In this document: one piece after another, positions 10,707 to 22,087 of the stretch
How positions within the stretch are numbered: the stretch's first letter is position 1
How the letters are laid out: the number at the start of each line of letters is the position of its first letter
NCBI GenBank assembly: GCA_021029095.1
Contig: JAJOHG010000116.1
Location: 1 to 64,000 of the forward strand
Source: Phellopilus nigrolimitatus
Taxonomy: Eukaryota > Basidiomycota > Agaricomycetes > Hymenochaetales > Hymenochaetaceae
Direction: 5' to 3'
Length of the DNA stretch: 64,000 bases
Position numbers and translations under genes: made by a program
Notes under the pieces: model-generated
What the model saw: only the letters and a program-made list of their open reading frames with translations
The model's database searches: none
What the model was told of the DNA's origin: nothing

Positions 10707-13389
10707 TTAAAAATCCCGAATATCGTCATCCAACAACCATGTTCCGCCTTCATCGCTCGCACCACCGGGTACAGCAACGCGTGGCGGAACATCGTCGTCT
10801 ATAGGCACCTCGTATTCATACTTGTCATCACCATTGTCACCGAGCACGGCCGTTTTCGAGGTTTCTGAGTTGGCGTAGATGAGAGTAGAAAACGTCGAAT
10901 GCGCAGGAGGTACACCGTCGCCTACTTCCATAGAAGAAAAAAGACAGTTAAAGCACCGCATCAATAGACAAAGAACTTGTTTGCCAGCCGCACCTCTTTT
11001 CCCAGCCTTCAAGACCGCGCCCATCTCCTGCACAATTTCTGCCTTCGCCCACCTCACACTCCCTGAGTCTTGAAGCCACCTCCATACATCGCCGACCGCA
11101 TCGTCCGCTTTCCGTGTCTTCTTTAAAACTTCGAAGAACTCCGGTTTATACATCTTCTGCGAGCGACGCGACACCGGCGTGGGGAGAGCGTGTAAAGTTC
11201 CAAGTGTTAAGAGATGGAATTGATGCGGATTTGTTTGATACCACTGTACAGAAATCGAAAAGCTTTTTTAATACTGCCTTCTTAAGAAAGAAGATTACGA
11301 ACGTGTTCTCCTCCGCTCGAATCAATCCAGCTCAGGCAGTCGCTCAGTTCCCCGCATTCATCAACATCATCGCAGAATTGGGTGTAGTTCTGATGAATAT
11401 AGAGCGAGAACAAACCAGAATCGATCGGCGAATCCGCGTAAAGAGTCTGGGACATCAACTGATCAGTCTTCGCGCGGTGCCGCGCAGTTCACATAATCAT
11501 ATGGCTCACGTCGACATCTATCCTGCTTGTTCTCCTCTTGTGTTCGGCCAGCCAAAGAGGTAAAGATGATGGATCTTTGAGTCTCGAATCCGCCTCCTGC
11601 TCGCGTAATTTATCCTTCGCCGAGGCGGATGCGCTTGGGGGATCGCCCTTCCCTACAACTCAAATTAGCTAGCTAAACGCAAAAAGGTAACAACGCAGGC
11701 AACATGCTTTTGTTATAGAGAATTTTCCCCATCATATGGAAGAGTGCGAGCGCTTGCTCTCGCCTGGTCACAGCCTCCATCCTTTCCGGTATGTTAACAG
11801 ATAAGCTGCAAAAGACAGACGTACAGAAAGAACAGGCTCACAGTGCTCTTGTTCCGGAGCCTGCGTTCTTCCTCTTCCCTTTCGTAGACTTCCCTTTCCC
11901 GTGCTGTATGGAACTGTCAAAGACGCAAGCAAACTGAAGTGCCATAACTGCGCTTCGAATGTCGCCATTAGACGTCTCGACTATGATGCTCAAATCTTCC
12001 TTGGTCGGGCGCCTGTTTTGCGGAACTTCTAAGTCCGCGTAGTGTCTGGCCAGTATTTCTTGCAGTGCACGAAGCATGAGAGTGGGGGCGATGGGATTAA
12101 ACCTAATGAACGTATTTCAGCGATGATAATATGCAGATAAACGAAATAGCTCCGTACTCAATCTGCCTGACAAATGGTCCACCTATAAAGTTCGGCGGCA
12201 AGACAGTCCGAATGTCTACGGTCTCTCGCGCCGTCAGGTAACTCCCTCCGCCATGCGAAAGCCTCTCGTCCCTGACATCCCCACGCGTCGATGCGTCGCT
12301 GATAATAATAATCATAGGCGTGCTTGCAGGTGTAGCTACGAAAGACTCCAATGCTGCGTGAACCACAGCCTGCGTAGGTTGGTGCAGAATATTGGGAAGG
12401 TCCTCTAGAAGTATGACCTGTCTTCTTGTCTGGGAAGAACTTGAAATAGAAGAGGAAGCAGTAGATGTCGGGAATCGTGTCTGAGAAGGTGCGCTCAACA
12501 TAGCAGGTCGACTGGAAGCTCCTGATAAGGTTCGACACGATGCAGCTCTGGCAAGGAACGTCTCGAATTTTTGGTTGAGAGTCTCGCGTTCTGAGTAAGA
12601 TGTGTCATTAGTTTCAGACCAATACTGGCATGGTGTACACACCATAGTTTTCTTCCGTGTAGCTTTCCTCCACCGAACTTCGCCACTCGGAGATTTCAAA
12701 CCCTATCTCCTCTGCCAGAACACGGACAGTAGTTGTTTTCGCCGTCCCCGCAAGCCCAGTAAGCACAAGTATACGCTAAGCATAGATTAGTTCTCAAGAT
12801 CGCAGCACAAATACAAGCACTTACGCGGTACTTCTTCAACTTTCCAGTCGGCCCTCCGTCAAAGGCTTCTTGTAACCATCGTCGCACGTCTTCGACCTTT
12901 CTCTTGTGTACAGCCAGTTCTGCCTGGCGTAAAAGCATGTTGAGAACTGCTTCATCATAGAGTTCAAAAAGTACATACCTCTGATCGAGGCTCGTATCTG
13001 TCGACCCAAAGACGGTCATCTCCTACAGACGGGTCGATGAGCGATACATAGTACTGCGGACTGAGAACCTACCAGAAGGGCGTTGGGACTCCGGCACGTC
13101 TTCGTCGGAGTCATCAATCAAGATAGCGACCTCTTGCTTGGGCTTCTCCTTTGCTTTCCCTTTGCCTGAAAGGTCAAATGCAGGAGGTCTTGACACCTAA
13201 TTCCTAACAAAGAATCAACTAAAGCGCGAAGAAACGAGTAGATGGATTTTAACAGACTGATAGCAACGGTTTCAGAGTCTTTCGTTTAACGACGATGTCG
13301 GTTGGACGGAGGTTAGATTTGCTAGTCTTCTGCTTTAGCATTTGGTTGCTTAAAGAGCTCGACGTATTCTTCGTCGATTTTGGCGCCAT
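10707..13389 (-). CDS. RAD17: Checkpoint clamp loader Rad17
   Basis: This is a multi-exon gene for the AAA+ subunit that loads the 9-1-1 clamp at damaged DNA in the nucleus. Exons carry family motifs in order: a short basic N-terminus (MAPKSTKNTSSS), an acidic stretch LIDDSDEDVPES, LWVDRYEPRSE, AELAVHKRKVEDVRRWL, the ATP site TGLAGTAKTTT, GFEISEWRSSVEESY, Walker B-like VILLEDLPNI, SNGDIRSAVMALQF, AVTRREQALALFHMMGKILYNK, and SPIDSGLFSLYIHQNYTQFC. Then come WYQTNPHQFHLLTLGTLHALPTPV and the C-terminal QKMYKP region. At least ten short introns separate them (for example 12978 downward with GTATGT; another with the weaker donor GTTCGT). I placed the start at 13389; the first intron donor near 13240 is uncertain. 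The C-terminus is acidic (WLLDDDIRDF). Confidence 0.88.
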
Positions 13390-13523
13390 TTACAAGATGT
13401 AAGTTGCTTGGAAGCCACGAAAGCAGCACATGTCACAAGTGACAGACGCGTCTACACGCGACTGCATGTTTTCATTCATACATTGTTGCAGTAAACATAG
13501 CCAAATATTTTCTGAATCTAATA

Positions 13524-14117
13524 CTAGTCATATACATTGCATATCTTTTCTTTTTTCTTTTCTTGGGGCTCCATCTCCATTGCCAGCGAAAGCAGAGAAA
13601 ATACTTGTGGCCTTGCAATTTTGGTGAGCTCGATCACATGTCTTGCGAGTCGGCCTTTGTCCATACATTTGAGCTCGTTGCAGAAGACGAAATTGATACG
13701 TGCCAGGAAGCGTGCAAGAAACTCATCGAATGACTCCTCCATATTTACGGCGTCTCTGAAAAACACGCACTTGTCGTTGACTGCCCAGTAATTTCGCCTG
13801 GTCAGTGGGTTTTCATTGAGCTTGACGGCGGAATGGATTCGGAGACCGCCCGCGAGTACCTCGTTCTCAAGTCTAGTATACCGGGCCGCTGCTCTGCACC
13901 ATCTGTTTTGGGACCACACATTTCCGGCCAGGAGAAAGAGACCCCTGGATTCCTGCCCTTCTACGTTTGTGAGCAGTATCCCCATTTTCCTTGATCCCCT
14001 AAAATCTTTCTCCGTGAAGACAACATAGACCGACATAGTTTCGAGTTTCGACATGTCAAATGACCTAGGTATCACGTCAAATGGCCTGGAGATTATGGCC
14101 CATGTTGACTGGATCAT
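13524..14117 (-). CDS. Hypothetical protein, 197 residues
   Basis: An uninterrupted frame of 197 codons starts MIQSTWAIISRPFDV; a second Met at MSKLETMSVYVVF is also possible. Composition is balanced, with predicted alternating strands and helices (VYVVFTEKDFRGSRKMGILLTNVEG; ESFDEFLARFLARINFVF), and it looks like real protein and not a shadow frame. I recognise no domain. It lies downstream of nothing obvious, upstream of RAD17's start on the same strand, 135 bases away. Confidence 0.45.
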   Translation of the reverse strand: MIQSTWAIISRPFDVIPRSFDMSKLETMSVYVVFTEKDFRGSRKMGILLTNVEGQESRGLFLLAGNVWSQNRWCRAAARYTRLENEVLAGGLRIHSAVKLNENPLTRRNYWAVNDKCVFFRDAVNMEESFDEFLARFLARINFVFCNELKCMDKGRLARHVIELTKIARPQVFSLLSLAMEMEPQEKKKEKICNVYD

Positions 14118-15378
14118 CTTTGTCTATAAGGAGTATTTGCTTTTCTTGGATTGTTGTAAGTTTTTCTGTGTTGACGGCTGAAAGCCCTGCGCTGGTTTAC
14201 ATACTCAGAGTCCCGCCATAACATTGCGTACAGTTACCTTTGCGCACGGACGGTCTTCAAATTTGACGCACATCAAAGGACATTGGATATGCTAGTGGTA
14301 ACTATATTGCAGAACTGCGAGCGTCTACACTGGCCGTCGTGCCGCGACCGTGACGACGGTATCGATGCAAACAAAGAGAAAGCCACAACGGCGACTCGAG
14401 AACTGCTGCCTCGTTACCGTGCCGGGAAAAATAGCAATTTTATCCTCCTGGCGACGCAAGCAGCAAAATATGCCCGTGCATAGCGATGGCAAAGGAGACG
14501 GTGGTCAGGCCGGTTGCAGGACTAAAAAGATGAATAACCCAGTAAAGAGGTTCACGCGACGTTCGCAAATCTAACGAATCAAATCATTCAGGACCAGGTC
14601 CGGGCGCTTCGGTCAAACTTCTGTTACACACTACTCCCAATCATGGTATACGCAATAACGCCGAAGAGTGTGTCCTTGACGTGTCGCACGGAAGTGCGAA
14701 TCGACCGCTTTGCGACGGGCGGGAATGTATATATTCGGAAAATGGATTCTACGATCGCTCCTTCGGCTCGAAACCACTTCGTCCGGTCAGCTTCTCATTG
14801 GGACATGACACTCTCAGTGCCCTGTGACTCGCGACGTACGACAACTTGGGTGAGGAGCTACTGCGTCGCATAGCATATTACAATTTGGTGTGGTCGCAAA
14901 ATCTCATGCTTATATCAAAACGAAGGAGTATTCAGTGCAGGCCATTTGACGGCTACTTAGCTAGCGCTGCTATTCACAAGAATGCCAAATACGTTTATTT
15001 CAATAATTTCACCTGTATTCAAAAGAATTGAGTTATCGACCAATTTATGTAAAACTTATTGCATGTAATGAGCTTTGTTGTCCTGTGCAAGTTCCGAATT
15101 ATAATTCACGGAGCGAAAAAGCACCACAATTCTACGACGCATTACTTGCGAAGGGCCGTACTCACGGATGCGGCGCACAATCAAAATGTAGACACTGTTG
15201 TTTCTTCTCTCAAAATTTTTTCTTCTTTTTGAAAACTACATGAGGGATTGCATTGTTGCTGGTGGCGTTTGTTACTCGAAGCATCTTTGCTTCGTCGGAT
15301 CGTATTGGCACAGTACAAAATACAATATGTACGTTCTTCTGCAAAGACGCAGTAATAGGAAACTAGGGAGTCACCAAC
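14118..15378. other. Intergenic stretch without a supported gene
   Basis: Only short frames without recognisable features occur here, and base composition is AT-richer than the flanking genes. I see no inverted-repeat element or RNA gene. Its right end is the 3' flank of the arylsulfotransferase gene. Confidence 0.45.
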
Positions 15379-17115
15379 TCAGAACGCCTTGTCCACATCA
15401 ATCACCAACGCACGATATCCGACGTTCCCGGGTTGCTGACTATGCAGGTGGTACTCGGCCAACACCTCCTGCGTGCCATATTTCACCTCGCTCAAGACAG
15501 GCCGGATGAGCTTCTCGCGCGTGAGGAATGCCACCGAGGCGGAATATATGACCTGTGTATTCGTATCCTCACGGTACTCAACCACGGATGTGATCGGGCT
15601 GTACCAGTCGTCGCCGCGGTCCTTCCCGTACTCCCACACCTGCTCGACCGTGCGCCTTTCCTCGTCGATTCGGTACTCGACCGCACGGCTGTAGTTCCCT
15701 TGGAGCTTCGTCGGCGCAAACGCGCGGCCCCATCCGTTGTCAAACACGGTCAGAGTGCCCTTACTCGTTAGCCACGCGGTGTGCTGCGTCCACGACCAGT
15801 CAAAGCCGTTTGCGTAACGTCCATTTTCCAATAACGTGAGCGGCGAACCCTGCGCGTCCACCGGAGTCAGCACTTTCTCCACGAGAGCCGTTGTCCATCC
15901 CTGCGGGTCTGCGAGGAGCCATTTCACTTGCTTGTCTCGCGTGATCTTGATGACGCCCTGGTGGCGCGCGGAGACAACGATACTGTCGTCCACGGGATCA
16001 TGCGCAATAGAATTGACGTGTGCCCAGTTGCGCCCGATTCCAACGCCAGGAATATCGCCAAAAGGCAAGCCCTCGCCTTCGAGCTTCTCATTTTCGGCCA
16101 GACTGTCGGTCTTTCTCGCGCCCTCGGGGAGTAGTATGCTGACGTTACCAAGGGTGTGGAGAAGTGCATCGCGATACGGGTCGAGAATGGAGCCAAGATC
16201 CCAGAGGTCAAGCACATCCCCATCTGCATTTACCTCGATGATATGATCGCGTATGGAGCGCACCTGCTGCTTGCCATCTGTGCGGCGGTAATCGCTCGTA
16301 CCGACACGTAGCACATAAGTTCCCTTGGTCGTTTCGCGGATCTCGTGAGAGAAATCCGCGAATTTCGCAGGCAGTGTACGCTCCCAGACTGGTCGCCCGA
16401 GTAGATCGTACTTGTAGTAGCGCTGACCCTGGCCGAAGATGATTTTGCCATCGCTCGTTTGCTGGAAGCCCATGGTCGCGCCGAGCCCTTCCTTCGACGT
16501 CGAGTCGTGGATTTGCTCAATATCCATGTACCACCGCACGTCGCCCCGGCTGTCCGCGATCCAGTTAATACCCACGGAGTCCCACTCCGCCGCACCGCCT
16601 TGCGGCGCATTCCACTTGAATAGACGATTGCTGCCTGGAACCTGGGAGAGGAGGTGATTGAAGAAGTAGAGACGACCCTTCAGTTGAGGTGCAACTTTCA
16701 CCGGCTCGACGCGAGGCAGCGCCCCTCCCGTCTGGCCGGCAACGACAGGCAGGCGCACTGCAGGTGCGTAGATCGTATATCGCTCGCGGACGCGCTCTCC
16801 CTTCAGTGTATACGCCACCTCGACTTTGTTGCTATATTCCGGATACAGACCGAATACGGGGATGCCGCCATGTGTCCATAACGCGCTGTTCAAGACCGGA
16901 TAGTCGATGTTCACACCCGTCTCGCCCTTGCCGACGACGCGCACACGGGCGTCCGAGATGGTTTGGCCGCCGTCGCGGATGACGGCAGTGAGCGGGGCGA
17001 GGCGATATGGGTTGTTTACGATTGCGCCGAGGCGGGTGACGGTTGTGTCCGGAATCTCTGCGGTGATGCAAGCACCCTCTGGAAGGGCAGTTTCGTCGAC
17101 GGCTGCTTCGCTCAT
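15379..17115 (-). CDS. Bacterial-type aryl-sulfate sulfotransferase, intronless
   Basis: A single exon of 578 residues matches the bacterial AssT family: an N-terminal beta domain, then a six-bladed propeller. AssT moves sulfate from one phenolic sulfate ester to another phenol without PAPS. Known catalytic residues of the E. coli enzyme (His252, His356, Arg374, His436) have counterparts here with the same spacing: His257 (DFSHEIRET), His366 (NWAHVNSIAHD), Arg384 (VVSARHQG) and His445 (SWTQHTAWL). Other family signatures are WLLADPQGW and LTVFDNGWGR. Unlike periplasmic AssT it has no signal peptide and only one cysteine, so the disulfide of the bacterial enzyme cannot form and it is probably cytosolic. 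Most neighbouring genes have introns; this one has none, which with the family's bacterial home suggests horizontal transfer. Confidence 0.88.
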   Translation of the reverse strand: MSEAAVDETALPEGACITAEIPDTTVTRLGAIVNNPYRLAPLTAVIRDGGQTISDARVRVVGKGETGVNIDYPVLNSALWTHGGIPVFGLYPEYSNKVEVAYTLKGERVRERYTIYAPAVRLPVVAGQTGGALPRVEPVKVAPQLKGRLYFFNHLLSQVPGSNRLFKWNAPQGGAAEWDSVGINWIADSRGDVRWYMDIEQIHDSTSKEGLGATMGFQQTSDGKIIFGQGQRYYKYDLLGRPVWERTLPAKFADFSHEIRETTKGTYVLRVGTSDYRRTDGKQQVRSIRDHIIEVNADGDVLDLWDLGSILDPYRDALLHTLGNVSILLPEGARKTDSLAENEKLEGEGLPFGDIPGVGIGRNWAHVNSIAHDPVDDSIVVSARHQGVIKITRDKQVKWLLADPQGWTTALVEKVLTPVDAQGSPLTLLENGRYANGFDWSWTQHTAWLTSKGTLTVFDNGWGRAFAPTKLQGNYSRAVEYRIDEERRTVEQVWEYGKDRGDDWYSPITSVVEYREDTNTQVIYSASVAFLTREKLIRPVLSEVKYGTQEVLAEYHLHSQQPGNVGYRALVIDVDKAF

Positions 17116-17790
17116 CTTGACGGGGGGTGTTCAATGACATCCATTATTAGACTGTATCTCGCAGCGATCACAAGCGAGCTAGCCATGGCGAACATCTGGC
17201 GAATTCGATGACGCGAGACATCGCAAGTAATTCCCAAGGAACCTTCCAAAAGTTGCTGTTGGGATGGACCAAGAAACGCGAAATGTGACTGGATATAAAC
17301 ACCAGCGAGCTCCTTCACTCCTTCAGAGCAAAGGAGGGAAAGGGGATGGCAGGAAGAAGAAATAGAAAACGCTCGTGCCATTGCCACACTAGCAGATGAA
17401 GATTGCACCGTGTCAAAAAGGTAGATGTATGAGTCATGCTCGAAAGTCAAATATTCCTGGGAGAAACTATCACATAATGAACATATTAAACAGCGTCAGT
17501 AAATCTTTTTGCACTCAAGAAGGAAACGAATAAGAAAAAGCAAATTATTCACATAGAATGAAAAGATCGGGGAAGACGGAGGGTGTATGGGGAAAGAATA
17601 CATTACTTAAAGAGAGGAAGGCGGTGTTCAGAAAAAGACACATCGGAATAAAGGAATGCGAATTATCGTTAGAGCGAATTGGATGAAGGACGTTATAAGA
17701 AATAAAGTAAATCAAAGGAGATATTTAAGGCACAGCATCTTGCGTTTCGTTTGAGGCCGCAGAACTGGACGGCGACAAGCAAACTTCAGC
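17116..17790. other. Intergenic: arylsulfotransferase upstream region and kinase 3' flank
   Basis: No gene is supported. Bases 17116-17460 precede the arylsulfotransferase start. The remainder is AT-rich, with poly-purine stretches, and leads into the stop of the kinase at 17791. Confidence 0.45.
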
Positions 17791-19970
17791 TTAACAAGTT
17801 TGTTTTGCAGATCCTTCGAACAAGACTTCACTTGTACAAGTAGACACCTTCGCCCCTCCTCCATACATGTGCGGTTCATGACCTGCCGACGCACGGTTCA
17901 GGCCTAGCGTCACCTCAACCAAATCCGCCTTCTGCGCGTCAGGATATTCAGAGTACGCACATGCCTCGAGCCCAGCGTTAACTTTGAGATTCATGCGTGT
18001 GATTCGCGAGCAGCATCTCGTAGGCGTGACCGGGCCAGATGTTGAAGGCAGCGTCACACACGACGCGGCGAGCGACGGGACCGCCAGCATCGCCGCCGTC
18101 TGTGCAGACACCTCTCGCGTCCGGAACGGCAGCATGGACTCCAACGACCGCGCGAGGTCCGCTAGCCCGTCGTTGAGCGATGATCGAGAGCACAAAAAAG
18201 GCGACGGCTGGCGCATTTGGGGTTCTGTCGCAACGCGACGTAGGACCGGCGAGCACCTCGCTTTGCCCGTTGATTTCGGTACATGCTGAGGAACCTCTCG
18301 GGATGGGATTCTTAAGGAGCAGCAGACTGGGCGGGCGGGGATACGCGTCGTGACGTGACGCAGAGCCAACCGAGTGAGTGGCTCGACAGGGGGCGGGGCC
18401 CATGCCTCGATGGCGACGATAGAGCAATCGAAGGCAGAGAGTGTAGCTCCCGTTCGACGCACTTGACCCACATGTGCCTCCTCCTCGTTGACGCCATCGA
18501 CCTCGACGGCGTCAATCTTCCTGACTTGGATATACGACTTGCTATCGCGCGGTCTGACCTTGGCCCAGTCCTTCCTTACGATCCTCCCCTTTCGACCCGA
18601 GACGCGATCGATGGTCGTCAGCGCACCATCGACGACGCTCACCAACGAACGGCGCATCGCCCGGTTGATACAGCTCTGCCACGTGCGTGGGTCTGCCGGG
18701 CGCCGAGCAAGCGGTCTGCTTGGCCTGAGGTCGAACAACGTGTCGGTTCCCAGGTCGGCTGCGTCGTCTACGTCCGCCACAGTAGGGTCGATGAGTGTGC
18801 AGGGGTCAATGCCGTATTTCTTTTTAATCTGACGGAGGTAGGGCGCATGATGCATAGGAAGATCGTACGCGCGAGCTGCGAGCACATTCCAATCAACATT
18901 GACAAAGAACGTGTGCTCTTTGAGCTCGCCAAGGTCGATCCGGTCCTCGGGTCTGTTGGCGAGAAGCCTTCGAAGCAAGTCGAGTGCGCTAGGATCAACC
19001 TCGCAGTCCTCGGGCACGCTCCAGGTCCCGCTACAGACCGCCTTCCCGAGTTCTCTGAGTTCTTTTTGAGGGTACGGTACCTGTGCGAAGAGCATTTCGT
19101 ACAAAATCACGCCGAGAGAGTAGATGTCCGTCTTGAACGAGTAGCCCTTGCCCCGGTGCATTTCTGGAGATATATACGCCTTCGTCCCGCACCCGGCCCT
19201 TGTCATGCACGAGGCGCCTGCGCCTGTGCCTACAATTTCGACCTCAAGCTTTTCGTTTCCCTCTGTCTGGACCTCAAAGCGCCGAGACATGCCTAAGTCG
19301 GCGAGGGTGACGTTACCGAGCGTGTCAAAAAGGATGTTATCCGGCTTAAGGTCGCGGTGGATGATGCGTGTCTTGCGAAGTTGCTCGAGAGTTATGACGA
19401 GCTGGGCCATTATAAGCAGGATCCTGTCGCTGCGTACTCTGCCCCAGGCCGTCATTTCGTCCCGTAGGGTGCCGCCGTGAAGGAAGTCCTACAATATGAA
19501 AAGTTAGCGTCGTTAGATGAGAAAAGAAAGGGAGGCGAGCGTACTGTGACTATATAATAGTTGTAGACATCGCAGAACGATTCGTGAAGCTGCGTAAAGA
19601 ACGGCGACCCAGCGAGAGACAGGTGTCTCAGGTTTTGCACCTCGGTCAATGGTAGCGCCTTTGTCGATTCCTTGACGAGCTTCGAGCGCCTGATGACCTT
19701 GATCGCAACGTGAGAGCCGGTAGAGACTGTCTTTGCTAGATAGACATCGCCATACGCGCCGTAACCTATTTTGATGCGGATATTATACTCCCCAAGTCGT
19801 TCGTTGAGCTTAACTCGGCTATGAGGTTGATTCCTACGATCTGTCTTTGAGACCAGGCGCTTCGTAGTGAATAGTGTATGTAAATTTGTGCAGCACATGT
19901 TTAAACAGCCGTGGATAGCAAGCGATAAGACTTCGAATGAGAAATGAAAGTGAGGGAAGAGTGAAAGCAC
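17791..19970 (-). CDS. Serine/threonine protein kinase with a DLG activation motif
   Basis: Two exons (19545-19970, 17791-19488) give 707 residues. The kinase domain has a glycine loop IGYGAYGDVYLA (about 68-79), Lys91 in VAIKVIRR, catalytic loop IIHRDLKPDN (HRD 186-188), TLADLGMS at 204-211, a peptide-positioning GCGTKAYISPEM, and a TDIYSLGVILYEML helix. All residues needed for phosphotransfer are present, but the metal-binding DFG is DLG. After the kinase domain comes a ~350-residue tail rich in Arg, Ser and Pro without a known domain. The start at 19970 is upstream of a second Met (MCCTNLHTLF). A frame at about 19985-20160 (MPDLNDWMRLMADAGLKP) could be an upstream exon but I see no good donor. 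The exact kinase subfamily is not clear to me. Confidence 0.8.
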
Positions 19971-20662
19971 GACAGTAGGGCTATTTGGAAGGCTTATGTC
20001 TCAGACAGATTGGCGCAGTCAGGCCTGGAGGTCCAGATTCCTGTGTCTCCAGATGAGCATTAAGACTCAGACTGCCAGAGTGTTTGCTTAGAGCCGATGC
20101 GATGTTGGGTTTCAAACCGGCGTCTGCCATAAGTCGCATCCAGTCGTTCAAGTCGGGCATGATTGCCTCAGAAAGATACGAGGAAGCATAGACACAGAAT
20201 TACCGGGAGGAGCAAGCAAGTAATGATATTGATAGGTCTGAAGGGTGATGCGAGCTTCAACCCGTTGGTCGATCCGTGTTTTCCACAACCACGTGATCAC
20301 GACCGACGGAATAAACGACTGAAAGTGAAACGGAATTCACGCGAAGTTCACATGAGGTCCTTCCATTCTAAAATTTAAGCGTATCATCTCCTCCGCATAG
20401 GATATAAAGCGGGAATCCAGGTCATGGTCTAACAGGAGATATGCGACCCAGGAAATCATAAGACCGAGAGTCACAACTGTTAGTGTTATTATAAACATCC
20501 CGCTGTGACCAGTAAAGTAGCATACACATGGAGAATAAATCATTTCTAAATCAAATTAGTACTTCGTCCTTTTTCCTTCTCCTTTCATCAGTCTCCGACC
20601 ATTCGTGCGTCGCAAGTACTCGTAATCACCCCTCGCTATCCCCATGGTCGGAGCCGAATTGA

Positions 20663-22087
20663 TCAAGCAAGCTCTATCTGTGCCGCTTCAGCAGACTCGA
20701 GGAAAAAAACGTGGCGCAACTTAGGGAGTACACTCAGACTCCGGCGGAACGACGCATCCCTAGGATCTAAGACCCGACGCAAATAGTCCCCGATCTCCAT
20801 TCGTTGCAGAATCACGTTCTCTAAGTTTGGGGCTGCGCGCAGAATGCTCAAAATGCAGTCGTCATTTACGCGAGGCGATTTGGCGATGTTAGGCAAGCAG
20901 ACGGTGTGCGTGAATACGAGTGACTTCAGCGGTGCTTGTGAACGAAGCAGAAGAGCTTCGATGCCCGCCCATGCGTCGGGCAGCTCTGCGTCTATCTCGC
21001 ACTTGAGAAAAACAAGACTTGGAAGTTCGAAACTATCCAGAATATGACGTATCAATCCTGGAAGCGGGTGTCTAAATTTGAATTGAGCACTTTGAAGGGC
21101 CTGTAAAGTCAGTTCCGTCCTAGCTGATCCAATCATCGACGGAGGTGGGGAGCGTGCGAAAGTGAAAATACACGTCATTTCCCTCAGATACGGGGAAAGG
21201 AGTAGAAGCTGCTTCAAAGTGATCCATTTCTGTGAGGTTTCACGACGGAGTTGAGTAACATGAATCGACAAGGTGAGCAATTGTGTTTGGGGAACATGGA
21301 TGGCTTGGATCTTCAGGGGGAGCCGTTTGGGACCAATGCAATCGAGCTCTGTAAGATTGGGCATGCTTTCCGGGCTTATATCAGCATTCAAATTAGACGA
21401 GGCCGTAAAACGCATCCATTTGAGTCTGGGCATATCCTTTATACACATGTCCTTTTCAGGATGTCCTGCGGGTGGATGGAAGCGAAAGAATAAATTAAGT
21501 CGTTCTAATCGACTTCCGTGTCTGAGGATGGTGTCGTCAATGATAGAGCGTATAACCCGGTAATTTTCCAAGCTGCACGTATGTTCACTCATAACGGTGG
21601 TTGTAGATCCGATGATGACCGCCAAATCTGCGTTTCGTGACCTGTCAAGAAAACGATTCCACCACTTTTCCACCAGCACCAGGTTCACTATGTCGTGCTC
21701 AGCCGTACGAAGGGATGTCTGGTCGAAGTAAGATCCATACAACATGACTCCAAAGCTTGCCCACAGGCTAGAAAAGGACAGAGCGAGGAGTCTCCACTGG
21801 TGGTTGACTTGAGATACGGCTACGGGTGCCACTCTCGTGAACGAGACGACGCCAAGATCGGTGTCCGTGAAGTATGAGAAGATCAGCAGTATTATCTCGG
21901 AAATAGCGAGGGCTCTATGAGAGAGAGATGGAGCTGCCTTGTAGTGGGTCTGGATGAGAGTGCTCTCATCCCCCATTGAAGACTGGGATGAAGGAGAGGC
22001 GGACTCGATGTTCGGATGATCTTCAAGTCTGGGACGAGCACGCCGTTCATGGTCCTCGGCAGTATTGCTGTTGGTCCTAAATGGCAT
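20663..22087 (-). CDS. F-box/LRR-like protein F1
   Basis: A single exon of 474 residues. An F-box-like motif (HRALAISEIILLIFSYFTDTDLGVVSF...VNHQWRLLALSFSSLWASFG) lies at about residues 55-115 after an acidic, Ser-rich leader. The remainder has irregular leucine-rich segments such as MPRLKWMRF and MPNLTELDC. Proteins of this kind usually bring substrates to SCF ubiquitin ligases. It is one of seven paralogues in the window. Its N-terminus is nearly identical to that of F2 (29046-30446), and its C-terminus (EAAQIELA) to several others. The ~200 bases after the stop are also shared, with a GGTCGGAGCC block next to the stop. Confidence 0.85.
   Translation of the reverse strand: MPFRTNSNTAEDHERRARPRLEDHPNIESASPSSQSSMGDESTLIQTHYKAAPSLSHRALAISEIILLIFSYFTDTDLGVVSFTRVAPVAVSQVNHQWRLLALSFSSLWASFGVMLYGSYFDQTSLRTAEHDIVNLVLVEKWWNRFLDRSRNADLAVIIGSTTTVMSEHTCSLENYRVIRSIIDDTILRHGSRLERLNLFFRFHPPAGHPEKDMCIKDMPRLKWMRFTASSNLNADISPESMPNLTELDCIGPKRLPLKIQAIHVPQTQLLTLSIHVTQLRRETSQKWITLKQLLLLSPYLREMTCIFTFARSPPPSMIGSARTELTLQALQSAQFKFRHPLPGLIRHILDSFELPSLVFLKCEIDAELPDAWAGIEALLLRSQAPLKSLVFTHTVCLPNIAKSPRVNDDCILSILRAAPNLENVILQRMEIGDYLRRVLDPRDASFRRSLSVLPKLRHVFFLESAEAAQIELA

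Noticed and set aside
18355..19296. 313-codon plus-strand frame
   Set aside because: It is antisense to the kinase domain exon, which has clear motifs; GC-rich coding sequence often leaves an open shadow frame.
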